A DNA stretch of 64,000 bases from Larsenimonas rhizosphaerae (GCF_023700005.1 NZ_JAMLJK010000001.1:62001-126000), one strand, 5' to 3'. Counted from the stretch's first letter, positions 1 through 9,663 are shown. The notes: a model not told the origin generated them from the letters alone. Numbers and translations are program-made.

Positions 1-66
1 GATCGACAGGCCGTCGAACAGCGTTACCGGCCCTGTGTCATGGGTATCCAGATCTCGATAATTCAT
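1..66 (-). CDS. Partial CDS at left edge, unrecognised (first 22 codons only)
   Basis: An ATG at 66 on the minus strand opens a frame that stays open to the window edge and begins MNYRDLDTHDTGPVTLFDG. It lies 96 bp after the mnmE stop on the same strand. In many relatives the next gene would be mnmG, but this start has no resemblance to the MnmG N-terminus and its FAD-binding GGGHAG motif. No strong ribosome binding site is visible. Only 22 residues can be read, so neither function nor the reality of the gene can be settled here. Confidence 0.35.
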   Translation of the reverse strand, partial: MNYRDLDTHDTGPVTLFDGLSI

Positions 67-162
67 TAAGCCCAATCATAGTGGGCACTCACTTTTATAT
101 TTTCTGTCCTTCCCTTGTCAGTGCCATGCTGCTGACAGCGTCGTGCGTTTTGTGCACAGGAT

Positions 163-1524
163 TTATTTGCCGATACAAAAGTTGCCGAATATTTCTCCGA
201 GAAGGTCATCGGCAGTAAATTCACCGGTAATCTCACCCAGGGCTTCCTGAGCTGCCCGCAGGTCTTCGGCCAGAAGTTCACCGGCAGAGGCGCCATGCAG
301 TTGATCAATGCCACTGTCCAGCGCTCGTCCCGCTCGATCAAGCGCATCCAGGTGGCGCCGACGGGCCGAAAACCGGCCTTCGGTAGTTGATGAAAAGCCC
401 ATGACATCCTTCAGGTGAGCCTTCAGGTGCTCCACGCCATCGCCATTCTGGGCGGAGATCCGCACTACAGGAGGCGTAGAGTGCAAGTCAGCACTTACTT
501 CTTCACCGGTTGTGTCTACCTTGTTGCGCACCAGTGTCAGCCGCGCCGGATCCGGCAATCGGGAAACAAATTCCGGCCAGATGACCATTGGGTCCAGTGC
601 CTCGGTCTCAGCGGCATCTACCATCAGCAACACTCGATCTGCCTTTTCGATCTCCTCCCAGGCCCGCTGTACGCCGATACGTTCGACAGCATCCGGAGTG
701 TCTCTAAGCCCGGCCGTATCCACAACATGCAGCGGCATACCGTCGAGGTGAATGTACTCACGCAAGACGTCTCGCGTCGTGCCGGCGATGTCGGTCACGA
801 TGGCAGTGTCCTGTTCGGTGAGCCGGTTCAGCAGGCTGGACTTGCCCGCGTTGGGTCGCCCAGCAATGACGACGGTCATGCCTTCGCGCATCAGTGTGCC
901 CTGTCCTGCGGCCTTTCTTACCGAAGTGAGTACTTGCTTTACTTCGGAAAGCCTGTTGGCGACATGGCCGTCACTCAGAAAATCGATTTCCTCTTCCGGA
1001 AAATCCATGGCGGCTTCAACATAGACACGCAGTTCGATCAGCTGCTGTACCAGTGCCGAAACACGCCTGGAAAAGTCACCCTGAAGCGAACGCAGGGCAT
1101 TTTCAGCGGCCTGGCGCGAGCTGGCATCAATCAGGTCGGCAATGGCTTCGGCCTGGGCAAGGTCGAGCTTGTCATTCAGGAAGGCGCGTTCAGAGAACTC
1201 GCCGGGTCTGGCGAGTCGGGCGCCCAGTTCGATGGCGCGCTCCAGGAGCCAGTCCATGATGACTGGGCCGCCGTGGCCCTGAAGCTCCAGGACATCTTCG
1301 CCGGTGAAGGAGTTGGGCCCCGGAAAGTAAAGCGCCAGCCCCTCGTCCAGTACCTGCCCTGTTGCGCCCATGAATGGGCCGTAATGAGCATGCCGAGGGG
1401 CAGGTTCGAACCCGAGCAGTGCATTGGCAAGCGAGGGAACCCTGGGGCCGGAGAAACGGATGATACCTACACCGCCCCGCCCCGGAGGGGTGGCCAGTGC
1501 ACAGATGGTGTCCTGATCGAGCAT
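163..1524 (-). CDS. mnmE: tRNA uridine-5-carboxymethylaminomethyl modification GTPase MnmE
   Basis: A 453-residue GTPase that works with MnmG to place the cmnm5 group on U34 of certain tRNAs. The N-terminal tetrahydrofolate-binding domain starts [20 protein letters not shown]. The G domain has GRPNAGKSS near residue 223, [13 protein letters not shown] and NKVD. The protein ends in the family's CIGK, which holds the catalytic cysteine. A longer frame runs upstream to 1602, but I chose the ATG at 1524 because it matches the family start and has AGGA about 8 nt upstream. Length is normal. It is downstream of the rpmH-rnpA-yidC block on the same strand, separated from yidC by pgm and a flavin-reductase-like gene. 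Confidence 0.96.
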   Translation of the reverse strand: MLDQDTICALATPPGRGGVGIIRFSGPRVPSLANALLGFEPAPRHAHYGPFMGATGQVLDEGLALYFPGPNSFTGEDVLELQGHGGPVIMDWLLERAIELGARLARPGEFSERAFLNDKLDLAQAEAIADLIDASSRQAAENALRSLQGDFSRRVSALVQQLIELRVYVEAAMDFPEEEIDFLSDGHVANRLSEVKQVLTSVRKAAGQGTLMREGMTVVIAGRPNAGKSSLLNRLTEQDTAIVTDIAGTTRDVLREYIHLDGMPLHVVDTAGLRDTPDAVERIGVQRAWEEIEKADRVLLMVDAAETEALDPMVIWPEFVSRLPDPARLTLVRNKVDTTGEEVSADLHSTPPVVRISAQNGDGVEHLKAHLKDVMGFSSTTEGRFSARRRHLDALDRAGRALDSGIDQLHGASAGELLAEDLRAAQEALGEITGEFTADDLLGEIFGNFCIGK

Positions 1525-1694
1525 GAAATGTCCTGAGTCATGAAAGGCGAGCGGGTATGGCCGCAGTGGATGTATTGTCGATGCTCTCCAGGTGTCTCGC
1601 AAGGCCGGGTCATCGGGCCGCTGCTATAGTGCCTGCATGGTTTGCCGGTTGCTGCAGCGGCCGGCAGAGAGTCAACGATACGTCAGGAGACCGT

Positions 1695-2333
1695 ATGTCC
1701 CGTTCCTTCCATTTTTATGAACCACGTCATGGGCATGAGTTGCCGCATGACCCCTTCAATGCCATCGTGGCACCCCGCCCCATCGGGTGGATTTCATCTC
1801 ATGACGCCGAGGGGAGGCTCAACCTGGCGCCATACAGTTTTTTCAATGCCTTCAATTACACGCCGCCGTTGATCGGGTTTTCAAGCATCGGCTGGAAGGA
1901 CAGTGTGCGTAATATCGAGGCGACCGGGGAGTTCTGCTGGAATCTGGCCACACGTACCCTGGCCGAGCCCATGAACACCAGTTGTGACAGCGTCGATGCC
2001 TCGGTAGATGAGTTTGTGCTGGCGGGGCTTACGCCCGAGCCCTCTCGCGTTGTCAGCGTGCCGCGGGTCAGGGAAACGCCCGTTTCATTTGAATGTCGGC
2101 TATCGCAGTTGATCCGTCTGGAATCGGCTGACGGGACGGCGCTGGATACATGGCTGGTAATGGGTGAGGTTGTCGGTGTTCATATTCAGCAGAACCTGCT
2201 GGATGACGGGGTTTACCAAACGGCCGCCGCGGAGCCCATCATGCGTGCTGGTGGCCCGGCAAGTTACTTCACGGTCAGTGAACAGCAACGTTTTGACATG
2301 TATCGGCCCGGAGCGGCCCCGGGGAAGCGTTGA
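1695..2333 (+). CDS. Flavin reductase-like FMN-binding split-barrel protein
   Basis: A 212-residue protein of the DIM6/NTAB flavin reductase-like family. Near the N-terminus it carries the FMN-binding pattern NAIVAPRPIGWISS, followed by NLAPYSFFNAF and a segment with SIGWKDS typical of these split barrels. The physiological substrate cannot be read from sequence; members reduce FMN or serve as small oxidoreductases. The start at 1695 has CAGGAGA 7 nt upstream, so the 46 extra codons of the longer frame are unlikely to be translated. It is divergent from mnmE and convergent with pgm. A TATAGT hexamer at 1625-1630 may be its -10 box, though no clear -35 is visible. Confidence 0.82.
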   Translation: MSRSFHFYEPRHGHELPHDPFNAIVAPRPIGWISSHDAEGRLNLAPYSFFNAFNYTPPLIGFSSIGWKDSVRNIEATGEFCWNLATRTLAEPMNTSCDSVDASVDEFVLAGLTPEPSRVVSVPRVRETPVSFECRLSQLIRLESADGTALDTWLVMGEVVGVHIQQNLLDDGVYQTAAAEPIMRAGGPASYFTVSEQQRFDMYRPGAAPGKR

Positions 2334-2345
2334 TCCAGTAACATG

Positions 2346-2370
2346 AAAAAGGCCAGCGCATGCGCTGGCC
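2346..2370 (-). terminator. Rho-independent terminator of pgm
   Basis: A perfect 20-bp palindrome (GGCCAGCGCA then TGCGCTGGCC, 2351-2370) is followed on the minus strand by five T. It lies between the convergent flavin-reductase-like gene and pgm. The T-tract shows that it mainly serves pgm; read on the plus strand the hairpin lacks a proper U-tract. Confidence 0.8.
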
Positions 2371-2390
2371 TTCCGTCGAGGGAAGAGGGC

Positions 2391-4055
2391 TCAGCCGGCC
2401 AATACCTGGTCAACCAGCGCCTTGGCTTCTTCCTGAATCTGCTTCAGGTGGCCTTCGCCTTCAAAGCTTTCTGCATAGATCTTGTAAACATCTTCCGTGC
2501 CGGAGGGGCGTGCGGCAAACCAGCCCGCATCCGTTTCCACTTTCAATCCCCCGATGGAGGCGCCATTCCCCGGGGCTTCCGTCAGGATTCGTGTGATCGG
2601 ATGACCTGCCAGGCTGTCAGCAGTCACCTGGTCGGGAGACAGCTTGCCCAGGCGCGCCTTTTGATCCCTGTCTGCGGGGGCATCCACGCGCGCGTAGACT
2701 GGAGCGCCATGCTGTTCGGTCAGTGCCTGATAGCGCTGGCCCGGGTCCTTGCCGGTCACCGCCGTGATTTCAGCGGCCAGCAGACCCAGGATAATGCCAT
2801 CCTTGTCCGTGGACCAGACGCTGCCATCCTTCGTCAAAAATGACGCCCCGGCGGATTCTTCGCCGCCAAATCCCAGACTGCCGTCAGTCAGGCCATTGAC
2901 GAACCATTTGAAACCTACCGGAACTTCCACCACCTGACGGCCCAGCCCCTTGGCAACCCGGTCGATCATTGATGACGATACCAGTGTCTTGCCGATGGCC
3001 ATGTTGTCGCCCCACTGAGGGCGATGAGTAAACAGGTACTCGATGGCAACGGCCAGGTAGTGATTGGGGTTCAGCAGGCCGGCAGAACGAGACACGATAC
3101 CGTGACGGTCATGGTCGGTGTCACAGGCAAAGGACACGTCAAACCGATCCTTGTTCTCGATAAGACCGGCCATGGCATAGGGCGAGGAGCAATCCATGCG
3201 AATTCTGCCATCCCAGTCCAGCCGCATGAAGCGGAAGGTCGGGTCGACCGTGGTCGAGATGACTTCAAGCGGCAGGCTGTAATGTTTGGCAATGCGTGGC
3301 CAGTAATGTACTCCGGCGCCCCCCAGGGGGTCGACACCGAAACTCAGGCCGGACTCGCGGATGGCATCCATGTCGATGATCTGGTCCAGCCCGCTGATGT
3401 AGCTGTCCATGAAGTCAAAGCGCTGGGTGGTCTCTGCAGCCAGTGCGTCGGCGTAGCTGACCCGTTTGACGCCCTCTAGCCGGGCTGTCAGCAGCGCATT
3501 GGCGCGCTCCTGGACCCATTTGGTAATGTCGGTATCTGCCGGGCCACCGTTGGGTGGGTTGTATTTGAAGCCACCATCTACCGGCGGATTATGTGAGGGG
3601 GTGATGACGATGCCATCCGCCAGGCCACTTTCGCGGCCCTGGTTGTATTCGATAATGGCATGCGACAGGGCGGGCGTAGGGGTATACCCGGGCTCACCGC
3701 CTGTTTCCTCACACCCTGCATCAATGCGTACTTCAACACCGTTGGCGGCCAGGACTTCAAGTGCTGAAACAAACGCCGGCTCGGAAAGGGCGTGAGTATC
3801 CATGCCAATGAACAACGGCCCGCTGATACCTTCCCTGTGGCGATATTCACAGATGGCCTGTGTGGTTGCCAGGATATGCCACTCGTTGAAGCTGGTCTTC
3901 AGAGACGACCCTCTGTGGCCTGAGGTGCCAAAGGCCACCTGTTGTGCAGGGTCCGAGGGATCGGGCTGTTCGCTGTAATAGCGCGACACCAGACGCGGCA
4001 GGTGGGCGAGATCCTGCGCCTCTGGGGAGTGTCCGGCATGAGGGTTGATGCTCAT
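2391..4055 (-). CDS. pgm: Phosphoglucomutase, alpha-D-glucose phosphate-specific
   Basis: Interconverts glucose 1-phosphate and glucose 6-phosphate, linking glycolysis to glycan and nucleotide-sugar synthesis. The 554-residue protein has the four regions of the alpha-phosphohexomutase family in order: TSGHRGS near the N-terminus, the phosphoserine loop TPSHNPP, the Mg-binding loop DTDHDRHG, the sugar loop GEESAGAS and the phosphate loop [12 protein letters not shown]. The ATG at 4055 has AAGGA upstream and matches the family start, so a 13-codon extension to 4094 was dropped. It is monocistronic, with its own terminator at 2346-2370. The length is close to the roughly 546 residues of E. coli Pgm. 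Confidence 0.94.
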   Translation of the reverse strand: MSINPHAGHSPEAQDLAHLPRLVSRYYSEQPDPSDPAQQVAFGTSGHRGSSLKTSFNEWHILATTQAICEYRHREGISGPLFIGMDTHALSEPAFVSALEVLAANGVEVRIDAGCEETGGEPGYTPTPALSHAIIEYNQGRESGLADGIVITPSHNPPVDGGFKYNPPNGGPADTDITKWVQERANALLTARLEGVKRVSYADALAAETTQRFDFMDSYISGLDQIIDMDAIRESGLSFGVDPLGGAGVHYWPRIAKHYSLPLEVISTTVDPTFRFMRLDWDGRIRMDCSSPYAMAGLIENKDRFDVSFACDTDHDRHGIVSRSAGLLNPNHYLAVAIEYLFTHRPQWGDNMAIGKTLVSSSMIDRVAKGLGRQVVEVPVGFKWFVNGLTDGSLGFGGEESAGASFLTKDGSVWSTDKDGIILGLLAAEITAVTGKDPGQRYQALTEQHGAPVYARVDAPADRDQKARLGKLSPDQVTADSLAGHPITRILTEAPGNGASIGGLKVETDAGWFAARPSGTEDVYKIYAESFEGEGHLKQIQEEAKALVDQVLAG

Positions 4056-4175
4056 TTCTCGTTCCTTTGATGAAGACGTTGTTAACGTTGCCAATACTGA
4101 CCTGCAGTCTAGCAGGAGGGCGGGCAGGATATTATGCCTGGTAGCCTCAATGACGCGTCTGACCCCGGTACCATG

Positions 4176-4202
4176 AAAAACGCCCCCGCAGATGCGGAGG
4201 CG
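4176..4202 (-). terminator. Rho-independent terminator of yidC
   Basis: An inverted repeat at 4181-4202 (CGCCCCCGCA, 2-nt loop, TGCGGAGGCG; one mismatch) is followed on the minus strand by a run of T. It sits just after the yidC stop codon. Confidence 0.75.
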
Positions 4203-4220
4203 TTCGAGGCAGGGAAGGCA

Positions 4221-5921
4221 TTAGCTCTTGACGGGTTTACTTCCCTTGTCGCTGTCATCCTTGTCGCCACGTTCAACCTGCCTGGTGACAAAGTACTGCT
4301 GCGCGATTGACAGGCAGTTGTTGGTGATCCAGTAAAGGACCAGGCCTGCCGGGAACCACAGGAAGAAGAAGGTGAAGATGATCGGCAGCATCTTCATGAT
4401 CTTCGCCTGAGTCGGGTCCGGCGGTGTCGGGTTCAGCTGCTGCTGCAGGAACATCGACAGGCCCATCAGAATCGGCAGGATGAAGTATGGATCCTGTGCG
4501 GACAGGTCATGAATCCAGAGCATGAACGGCGCATGGCGCAGCTCGATGGATTCCATCAGCATCCAGTACAGGGCGATGAAGACCGGCATCTGAATGACCA
4601 TCGGGAGACAGCCGCCCAGCGGGTTGATCTTCTCCTTCTGATAGAACTTCATCATTTCCTGCGACATCTTCTGGCGATCATCGCCGTGCAGTTCCTTGAT
4701 GCGTTGCATCTCGGGCTGCATCTTGCGCATTTTTGCCATGGACTTGTAAGCCTTGGCAGACAGCGGGAAGAGAACGGCCTTGACGAAACAGGTCAGCAGA
4801 ATGATGGACCAGCCCCAGTTGCCGATGATGCCGTGAATGAACTTCAGGATCAGAAACAGCGGAGTAGCGATAAACCACAGCCAGCCGAAATCGATGGTGC
4901 GGTCAAGCTTGGGCGCCAGCGCTTCCAGACGTTCATGAATCTTGGGCCCGACGTAAAGCGTGGCATCCAGTGTGGCCTGCTGGCCGGGTGCGACACTTTG
5001 AGACGGGCTTGCAAAGGCAGCCACGTTGCGTTTCTGGCCGTCAACGGTGGCGTAATACAGGTTCTGCTCGTTGGCGTCAGGTACCCAGGCCGCCACGAAA
5101 TAGTGCTGAATCATCGCCAGCCAGCCGGCGCGGCTTTCAACATTCTTGAACGCGCCATCCTGAATGTCTTCAAAGCTGACCTTCTGGTAAGGCTCTTCAG
5201 ACGTCGAGAATGCAGCGCCCAGATAGGAATGAACACCCACGCCTGCACCGCTGGTGGGGTCATCGCTGTTATCGCGTGCCAACTGACCTATGAAGCGTGC
5301 CGATACCGGCTGCTGGCCATTGTTATTGACCAGATATTCGACCTTGATGGCATAGCTGTCACGATCGAGGATAAAGCGCTTGGTAATATCCAGACCTTTA
5401 AGCGACGTTTTCAGATCGACGGTAAGTGTCTTCTGATCATCGCTCATCCGGTAGTCGGTCTTTTCCGGCGTATAGGTCAGGCGACCCTTGTGATTGTTCA
5501 GCTCAAGACCGGACTTGGCGACATAGTCGAGTGTCTTGCCATCGGCCAGAAGGATAAAGGGACGATCAGAGCCCAGACGCTGGGTATGTTTCGGCAGGGA
5601 AGCAAAGACAATATCGCCTCCTCGCGGATCGATACGAAGATTCAATACGTCCGTATCGACGCTGATGAGCCGGCTTTCGCCATTGGCGCTTGAAGGCTTG
5701 CCATCGGCTGACAAGGCATTGTGGCCACTGCCGGACAGTTCGCTGGTGTGCTCGGGAGCATCCAGGCCCTGTGCCTGATTCGCATCGCTGCCCTGGCTTG
5801 CCAGTGCCGGAGTATTCGGGGCGTTATCTTGCGGCTGGTGATAGTCCTGATTCCACTGAATGACCATCAGATAGGTCACCACGGCAAGAGGTATCACGAA
5901 AAGGAGTCGTTTCAGGTCCAT
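4221..5921 (-). CDS. yidC: Membrane protein insertase YidC (OxaA family)
   Basis: An inner-membrane insertase and chaperone acting alone or with SecYEG. The 566-residue protein begins with a membrane segment (LKRLLFVIPLAVVTYLMVI). A large periplasmic domain follows, with the usual Gly/Ser/Asn-rich linker and a beta-sandwich. The C-terminal Oxa1 core, from about residue 350, has several hydrophobic helices and the conserved stretch NPLGGCLPMVIQMPVFIALY. The tail is rich in lysine and aspartate. It lies in the conserved rpmH-rnpA-yidC order. The gap to rnpA is only 125 bp and holds no recognisable yidD, which is unusual. Confidence 0.97.
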   Translation of the reverse strand: MDLKRLLFVIPLAVVTYLMVIQWNQDYHQPQDNAPNTPALASQGSDANQAQGLDAPEHTSELSGSGHNALSADGKPSSANGESRLISVDTDVLNLRIDPRGGDIVFASLPKHTQRLGSDRPFILLADGKTLDYVAKSGLELNNHKGRLTYTPEKTDYRMSDDQKTLTVDLKTSLKGLDITKRFILDRDSYAIKVEYLVNNNGQQPVSARFIGQLARDNSDDPTSGAGVGVHSYLGAAFSTSEEPYQKVSFEDIQDGAFKNVESRAGWLAMIQHYFVAAWVPDANEQNLYYATVDGQKRNVAAFASPSQSVAPGQQATLDATLYVGPKIHERLEALAPKLDRTIDFGWLWFIATPLFLILKFIHGIIGNWGWSIILLTCFVKAVLFPLSAKAYKSMAKMRKMQPEMQRIKELHGDDRQKMSQEMMKFYQKEKINPLGGCLPMVIQMPVFIALYWMLMESIELRHAPFMLWIHDLSAQDPYFILPILMGLSMFLQQQLNPTPPDPTQAKIMKMLPIIFTFFFLWFPAGLVLYWITNNCLSIAQQYFVTRQVERGDKDDSDKGSKPVKS

Positions 5922-6046
5922 GCGTGTTAAGCCCGGTTAGGGTGTATGTCGGGTCCAGACGAAGAAGCGCCCGAGCCAGTCACTGTGACATGCTGGTCGG
6001 GCGGAGCATCTGACGTCTGTAGGCCATGACCTTCGTACTCGCATGA

Positions 6047-6430
6047 TCAAGCGGGAGAGACCTTGCGGTTTTTCCGTTTGACGTCCTGTTCAAGCCGCCG
6101 CCACATGCCGTCAAGCTGGCGCTGCAGGGTCTCGCTGTCCAGGTCTGCCACACCACGTTTGGAAATCACTACGATATCCACGGCGGGTAGCCAATGCTGA
6201 CGAAGGCGAATGGATTCGCGTGTCAGACGTTTTAATCGATTCCGATCGACGGCGCGTCGCATGGATTTCTTGCCAAACACCATGCCCGCCCGGACATGGT
6301 CCAGGTCGTTGGCACAGGCCAGAGCCAGTAGCCCCTTGCCGTGCACCTTGAAACACGCGTTGTCAAAGACATGCTGAAACTCCCGGCTACTCAAGAGTCG
6401 CAAGGAGCGTGTATAGCCATACGTTGCCAT
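6047..6430 (-). CDS. rnpA: Ribonuclease P protein component
   Basis: The 127-residue basic protein subunit of RNase P, which helps the RNA subunit mature tRNA 5' ends. It contains the family signature as KSMRRAVDRNRLKRLTRESIR (split here: KSMRRAVDRN then RLKRLTRES), with the usual N-terminal pattern RLLSSREFQHVF. It starts 10 bp after the rpmH stop, as in most bacteria, so the two are very likely co-transcribed from the rpmH promoter region. No good ribosome binding site is visible, which fits translational coupling to rpmH. Confidence 0.95.
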   Translation of the reverse strand: MATYGYTRSLRLLSSREFQHVFDNACFKVHGKGLLALACANDLDHVRAGMVFGKKSMRRAVDRNRLKRLTRESIRLRQHWLPAVDIVVISKRGVADLDSETLQRQLDGMWRRLEQDVKRKNRKVSPA

Positions 6431-6440
6431 CAGGAAACGA

Positions 6441-6575
6441 TTACGCGCTCAGACGCTTGCGACCTTTCGCACGACGACGAGAGATGACCTGACGGCCGTT
6501 TTTGGTTGCCATACGAGCGCGGAAACCGTGATTACGCTTGCGCTTGAGCACGCTGGGCTGGAATGTGCGTTTCAT
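6441..6575 (-). CDS. rpmH: 50S ribosomal protein L34
   Basis: A 44-residue, very basic ribosomal protein read from 6575 to 6441. It begins [19 protein letters not shown] and ends [12 protein letters not shown], which matches bacterial L34 at full length. It is the first gene of the rpmH-rnpA-yidC block, divergent from dnaA across the probable origin. The start has a purine-rich site (AGGAG region near 6586-6590 on the minus strand). Confidence 0.97.
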   Translation of the reverse strand: MKRTFQPSVLKRKRNHGFRARMATKNGRQVISRRRAKGRKRLSA

Positions 6576-6776
6576 AGCTGATTCCCAGGAGGTAGTTGGG
6601 GTGAAAAACAGTTCGGAAAATCGTGGAGGTTCCTTGCGGACACGCTCCGGTCAAGAGCGGGGATTCTAGTGAATTCGGGCCCTGGGTGCAATTTTTATTG
6701 AGCACACGACTTGCATTGGCACGCAACAGGGCGCGCCAGTACGGGGTTTTGACCTGTACGAAAGTGCAAAACAGGG

Positions 6777-6785
6777 TGTGGATAA
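6777..6785 (-). promoter_or_regulatory. DnaA box 1 (exact TTATCCACA)
   Basis: The plus strand reads TGTGGATAA, an exact match to the DnaA 9-mer on the minus strand. Confidence 0.75.
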
Positions 6786-6804
6786 TTTTGTGGGTACTTC
6801 AATG

Positions 6805-6830
6805 ATAACTTCTCTCGCTACTGAAGTTAT
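6805..6830. repeat. Inverted repeat in probable oriC
   Basis: ATAACTTC (6805-6812) and GAAGTTAT (6823-6830) are perfect inverted arms separated by 10 bp. It may be a protein-binding site or an unwinding-region structure; nothing in the sequence tells which. Confidence 0.5.
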
Positions 6831-6874
6831 GGGTCAAATTCTGTGGTTATATCAGTTGGTTGGGGCTCAATAAC

Positions 6875-6883
6875 TTATCCACA
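6875..6883 (+). promoter_or_regulatory. DnaA box 2 (exact TTATCCACA)
   Basis: An exact TTATCCACA on the plus strand, 90 bp upstream of dnaA. Confidence 0.75.
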
Positions 6884-6906
6884 TGCGGTTTTGTCGACTG
6901 ATATGA

Positions 6907-6915
6907 TGTGGATAA
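6907..6915 (-). promoter_or_regulatory. DnaA box 3 (exact TTATCCACA)
   Basis: The plus strand reads TGTGGATAA, an exact 9-mer on the minus strand. It lies 24 bp from box 2 and in opposite orientation. Confidence 0.75.
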
Positions 6916-6972
6916 CCCTTGCGGTAATCGCTACAATGCCGGCTTTGCTCAGGTCAATCCCCGTGAGGTCAT

Positions 6973-8472
6973 GTGTCTATCGCGCTATGGCAGAAATGCC
7001 TTGACTATCTGCAGGATGAATTGAGCTCCCAGCAATTCAATACCTGGATACGCCCCCTGCAGGCCGATGCCGTCGACGCTTCCAATGAAGTGTCCCTTCT
7101 GGCGCCCAACCGCTTTGTCCGGGACTGGGTCAGGGACAAATACCTGAAACGCATCAACGAAATAATGCGTGAGCTATCGCCGGGCAGGCCGCCAAAGGTG
7201 ACGCTGGGTATTGGTAGCCGTCGCAGTGTATCAAATCCTGTGGCTGACCCGGTGGCTGCCGAGCCGGCGGTGCCGGAGCAGCCCGAGGCAGCGCCACCGC
7301 CCAAGATGCCTTCTGCCGGGCGGATGAGCATGCCCAGCCGACAGGAACGCTCCTTTGCCGAGCCGCACGCACGTGGCTCCCAGTCTGCACCGGCCGTTCC
7401 CCGTGCCTTTGGCAGCGAGCGTCATGTTCAGGTTGAAGGCAGCCTGAATCACCACAGTGGTCTGAACCCCAATTTTACCTTCGAGACGTTTGTTGAGGGC
7501 AAGTCGAATCAGCTTGCCCGAGCCGCCTCTCGTCAGGTTGCCGAAAATCCGGGTGGCGCCTACAACCCGCTGTTCCTTTACGGGGGAGTGGGGCTGGGTA
7601 AAACCCACCTCATGCATGCGGTTGGCAATCACCTTGCCGGTCTTCGGGATAATGCACGTGTTGTCTATCTACATTCCGAACGCTTTGTAGCAGACATGGT
7701 CAAGGCGCTGCAGCTTAATGCCATCAATGACTTCAAGCGCTTTTATCGCAGTGTCGATGCGCTTCTGATTGATGACATTCAGTTTTTTGCCGGAAAGGAG
7801 CGCTCACAGGAAGAGTTCTTTTATACCTTCAATGCGCTTCTTGAAGGTGGGCAGCAGATGATTCTGACCTCGGATCGTTATCCTAAAGAGATCATCGGTG
7901 TTGAAGAACGTCTGAAATCGCGCTTTGGCTGGGGGTTGACGGTTGCCATCGAGCCTCCGGAGCTGGAAACCCGTGTGGCTATTCTGATGAAGAAGGCCGA
8001 TCAGGCCAAGGTCGATCTTCCTCATGATGCTGCCTTTTTCATTGCCCAGAAAATTCGTTCCAACGTGCGTGAGCTTGAAGGCGCCCTCAAAAAGGTCATC
8101 GCTGATTCCCACTTCATGGGCCGGCCAATCGATCAGGACTTCATCCGAGAGTCATTGAAGGATCTGCTGGCACTGCAGGACAAGCAGGTGGGTGTGGATA
8201 ATATTCAGCGTACGGTAGCCGAGTATTACAAGATCAAGGTGGCTGACCTGCATTCCAAGCGCCGCACCCGTTCGGTAGCCCGCCCTCGCCAGGTGGCCAT
8301 GGCGCTTGCCAAGGAACTGACCAATCACAGTCTGCCGGAGATTGGCGACGCCTTTGGCGGTCGCGACCACACCACGGTACTGCATGCCTGCCGGAAGGTG
8401 GCCGAACTGAAGGAAGAAAACGCCGACATTCGCGAAGACTACAAGAATCTTCTGCGGTTGTTGACCAGCTGA
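6973..8472 (+). CDS. dnaA: Chromosomal replication initiator protein DnaA
   Basis: The 499-residue AAA+ initiator that binds DnaA boxes and opens oriC. Domain I starts [16 protein letters not shown]. Domain II is a Pro/Ala-rich linker, about residues 85-165. Domain III has Walker [10 protein letters not shown] (about 204-212), Walker [10 protein letters not shown] (about 263-271), sensor LTSDRYP and the arginine-finger region RLKSRFGWG. Domain IV has the DNA-binding signature [15 protein letters not shown] (about 462-476). The start is GTG at 6973, with GAGGT upstream; the ATG at 6971 is in a different frame. The linker is somewhat longer than in E. coli (467 residues). A hairpin followed by six T lies between dnaA and dnaN (8483-8511) and could attenuate read-through. 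Confidence 0.98.
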   Translation: MSIALWQKCLDYLQDELSSQQFNTWIRPLQADAVDASNEVSLLAPNRFVRDWVRDKYLKRINEIMRELSPGRPPKVTLGIGSRRSVSNPVADPVAAEPAVPEQPEAAPPPKMPSAGRMSMPSRQERSFAEPHARGSQSAPAVPRAFGSERHVQVEGSLNHHSGLNPNFTFETFVEGKSNQLARAASRQVAENPGGAYNPLFLYGGVGLGKTHLMHAVGNHLAGLRDNARVVYLHSERFVADMVKALQLNAINDFKRFYRSVDALLIDDIQFFAGKERSQEEFFYTFNALLEGGQQMILTSDRYPKEIIGVEERLKSRFGWGLTVAIEPPELETRVAILMKKADQAKVDLPHDAAFFIAQKIRSNVRELEGALKKVIADSHFMGRPIDQDFIRESLKDLLALQDKQVGVDNIQRTVAEYYKIKVADLHSKRRTRSVARPRQVAMALAKELTNHSLPEIGDAFGGRDHTTVLHACRKVAELKEENADIREDYKNLLRLLTS

Positions 8473-8542
8473 TGGGCGACGAGGCGACGTTGTCGCCACA
8501 CTCCCTTTTTTACCCCATTATTCGATGCGAGAGTGACGTGTC

Positions 8543-9646
8543 ATGAAATTTTCCATCTCCCGTGAAGCCCTTTTGCGTCCACTGACGCTTGTGGCAGGTG
8601 TCGTCGAGCGTCGTCAGACCCTGCCGGTGCTGTCGAACGTATTGATCGATGTAAAAGATGATTCCGTGTCCCTGACCGGTACTGATCTTGAAGTTGAACT
8701 GGTAGGACGTACCGTGCCGGCTACGGTAGATGTTGCCGGTTCGGCAACAGTGCCGGCGCGCAAGCTGATGGATATTTGTAAATCCCTTGCAGAGGGGTCT
8801 GATATCACCATCGCTGTTGAAGAAGGTCGGGCCATACTGCGTGCCGGTCGTTCACGCTTCACATTGTCGACACTTCCAGTCGCGGAATTTCCCAACATTG
8901 ATGAAGGCCAGGGCGAAGCCGAAATTACGCTGACCCGCGGGACGCTCAAGCATTTGATTGATGCAACATCCTTTGCCATGGCGCAGCAGGATGTTCGCTA
9001 TTACCTCAACGGTATGCTCATTGATCTGCGTGATCAGTTGGTACGTGCAGTGGCCACCGACGGACATCGCCTTGCCGTATGTGCCCGTGATGCCGAGTTC
9101 ACGCTGGACAAGCCGTTCAAGATGATTCTGCCGCGCAAGGGTGTACTGGAACTGGCACGCCTGCTGGATGACAGCGACGAGCCGCTGACGCTGACGCTGG
9201 GGAACAATCACCTGCGAGCGCACACCGGTAATTACACGTTTACGTCCAAACTGGTTGACGGCAAGTTTCCGGACTACGAGCGTGTTGTCCCCAAGGGAGG
9301 AGACAAGCAGTTCTGCGCGGATCGAGCAGAGCTTCGTCAGGTCCTTTCGCGCACCGCGATTCTTTCCAATGAGAAGTATCGTGGTGTTCGCCTGAATCTG
9401 GATGAAGGTAACCTGCGGGTCACCGCCAATAATCCCGATCAGGAAGAGGCCGAGGAAAATGTGTCGGTAGAGTATCAGGGCAGCGCACTTGAAATCGGCT
9501 TCAACGTTGGTTACCTGGTGGATGTTCTGAATGTTCTCGGGTGTGAGCAGGTCCAGATGACCCTGTCCGACCCCAACAGCAGTGCTCTGCTGGAAGCTCA
9601 GGGTGGCAGTGACGCGCTGTATGTTGTCATGCCGATGCGCCTTTAA
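8543..9646 (+). CDS. dnaN: DNA polymerase III subunit beta (sliding clamp)
   Basis: A 367-residue beta clamp that forms a ring dimer around DNA and tethers polymerase III. The N-terminus MKFSISREALLRPLTLVAGVVERRQ (first 20: MKFSISREALLRPLTLVAGV) and the C-terminal YVVMPMRL are typical, and the length matches the family (366-367). It starts 70 bp after dnaA and is followed by a hairpin before recF, keeping the standard dnaA-dnaN-recF-gyrB order. Confidence 0.98.
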   Translation: MKFSISREALLRPLTLVAGVVERRQTLPVLSNVLIDVKDDSVSLTGTDLEVELVGRTVPATVDVAGSATVPARKLMDICKSLAEGSDITIAVEEGRAILRAGRSRFTLSTLPVAEFPNIDEGQGEAEITLTRGTLKHLIDATSFAMAQQDVRYYLNGMLIDLRDQLVRAVATDGHRLAVCARDAEFTLDKPFKMILPRKGVLELARLLDDSDEPLTLTLGNNHLRAHTGNYTFTSKLVDGKFPDYERVVPKGGDKQFCADRAELRQVLSRTAILSNEKYRGVRLNLDEGNLRVTANNPDQEEAEENVSVEYQGSALEIGFNVGYLVDVLNVLGCEQVQMTLSDPNSSALLEAQGGSDALYVVMPMRL

Positions 9647-9663
9647 TCTGCCATTCCTTGATA

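Larger units (their letters stand above)
6576..6972. other. Probable oriC / dnaA regulatory region between rpmH and dnaA
   Basis: This 397-bp non-coding stretch between divergent rpmH and dnaA is visibly richer in A and T than its surroundings. It holds three exact DnaA boxes (6777-6785, 6875-6883, 6907-6915) in mixed orientation, an 8-bp inverted repeat (6805-6830) and AT-rich tracts. In Pseudomonas and relatives oriC lies in this same rpmH-dnaA gap, so I infer that it is the origin, or at least the autoregulatory region of dnaA. Promoters for both flanking operons must also be here. No convincing pair of -35/-10 boxes could be assigned by eye. Confidence 0.7.

Noticed and set aside
415-1536. 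Long plus-strand frame (373 codons) opposite mnmE
   Set aside because: It is antisense to a clear MnmE frame, has no family motif and no ribosome site; its length is a by-product of GC-rich codon use.
4509-5693. 394-codon plus-strand frame opposite yidC
   Set aside because: Antisense shadow of a well-conserved gene; its protein is rich in His/Gln/Arg with no membrane or domain pattern.
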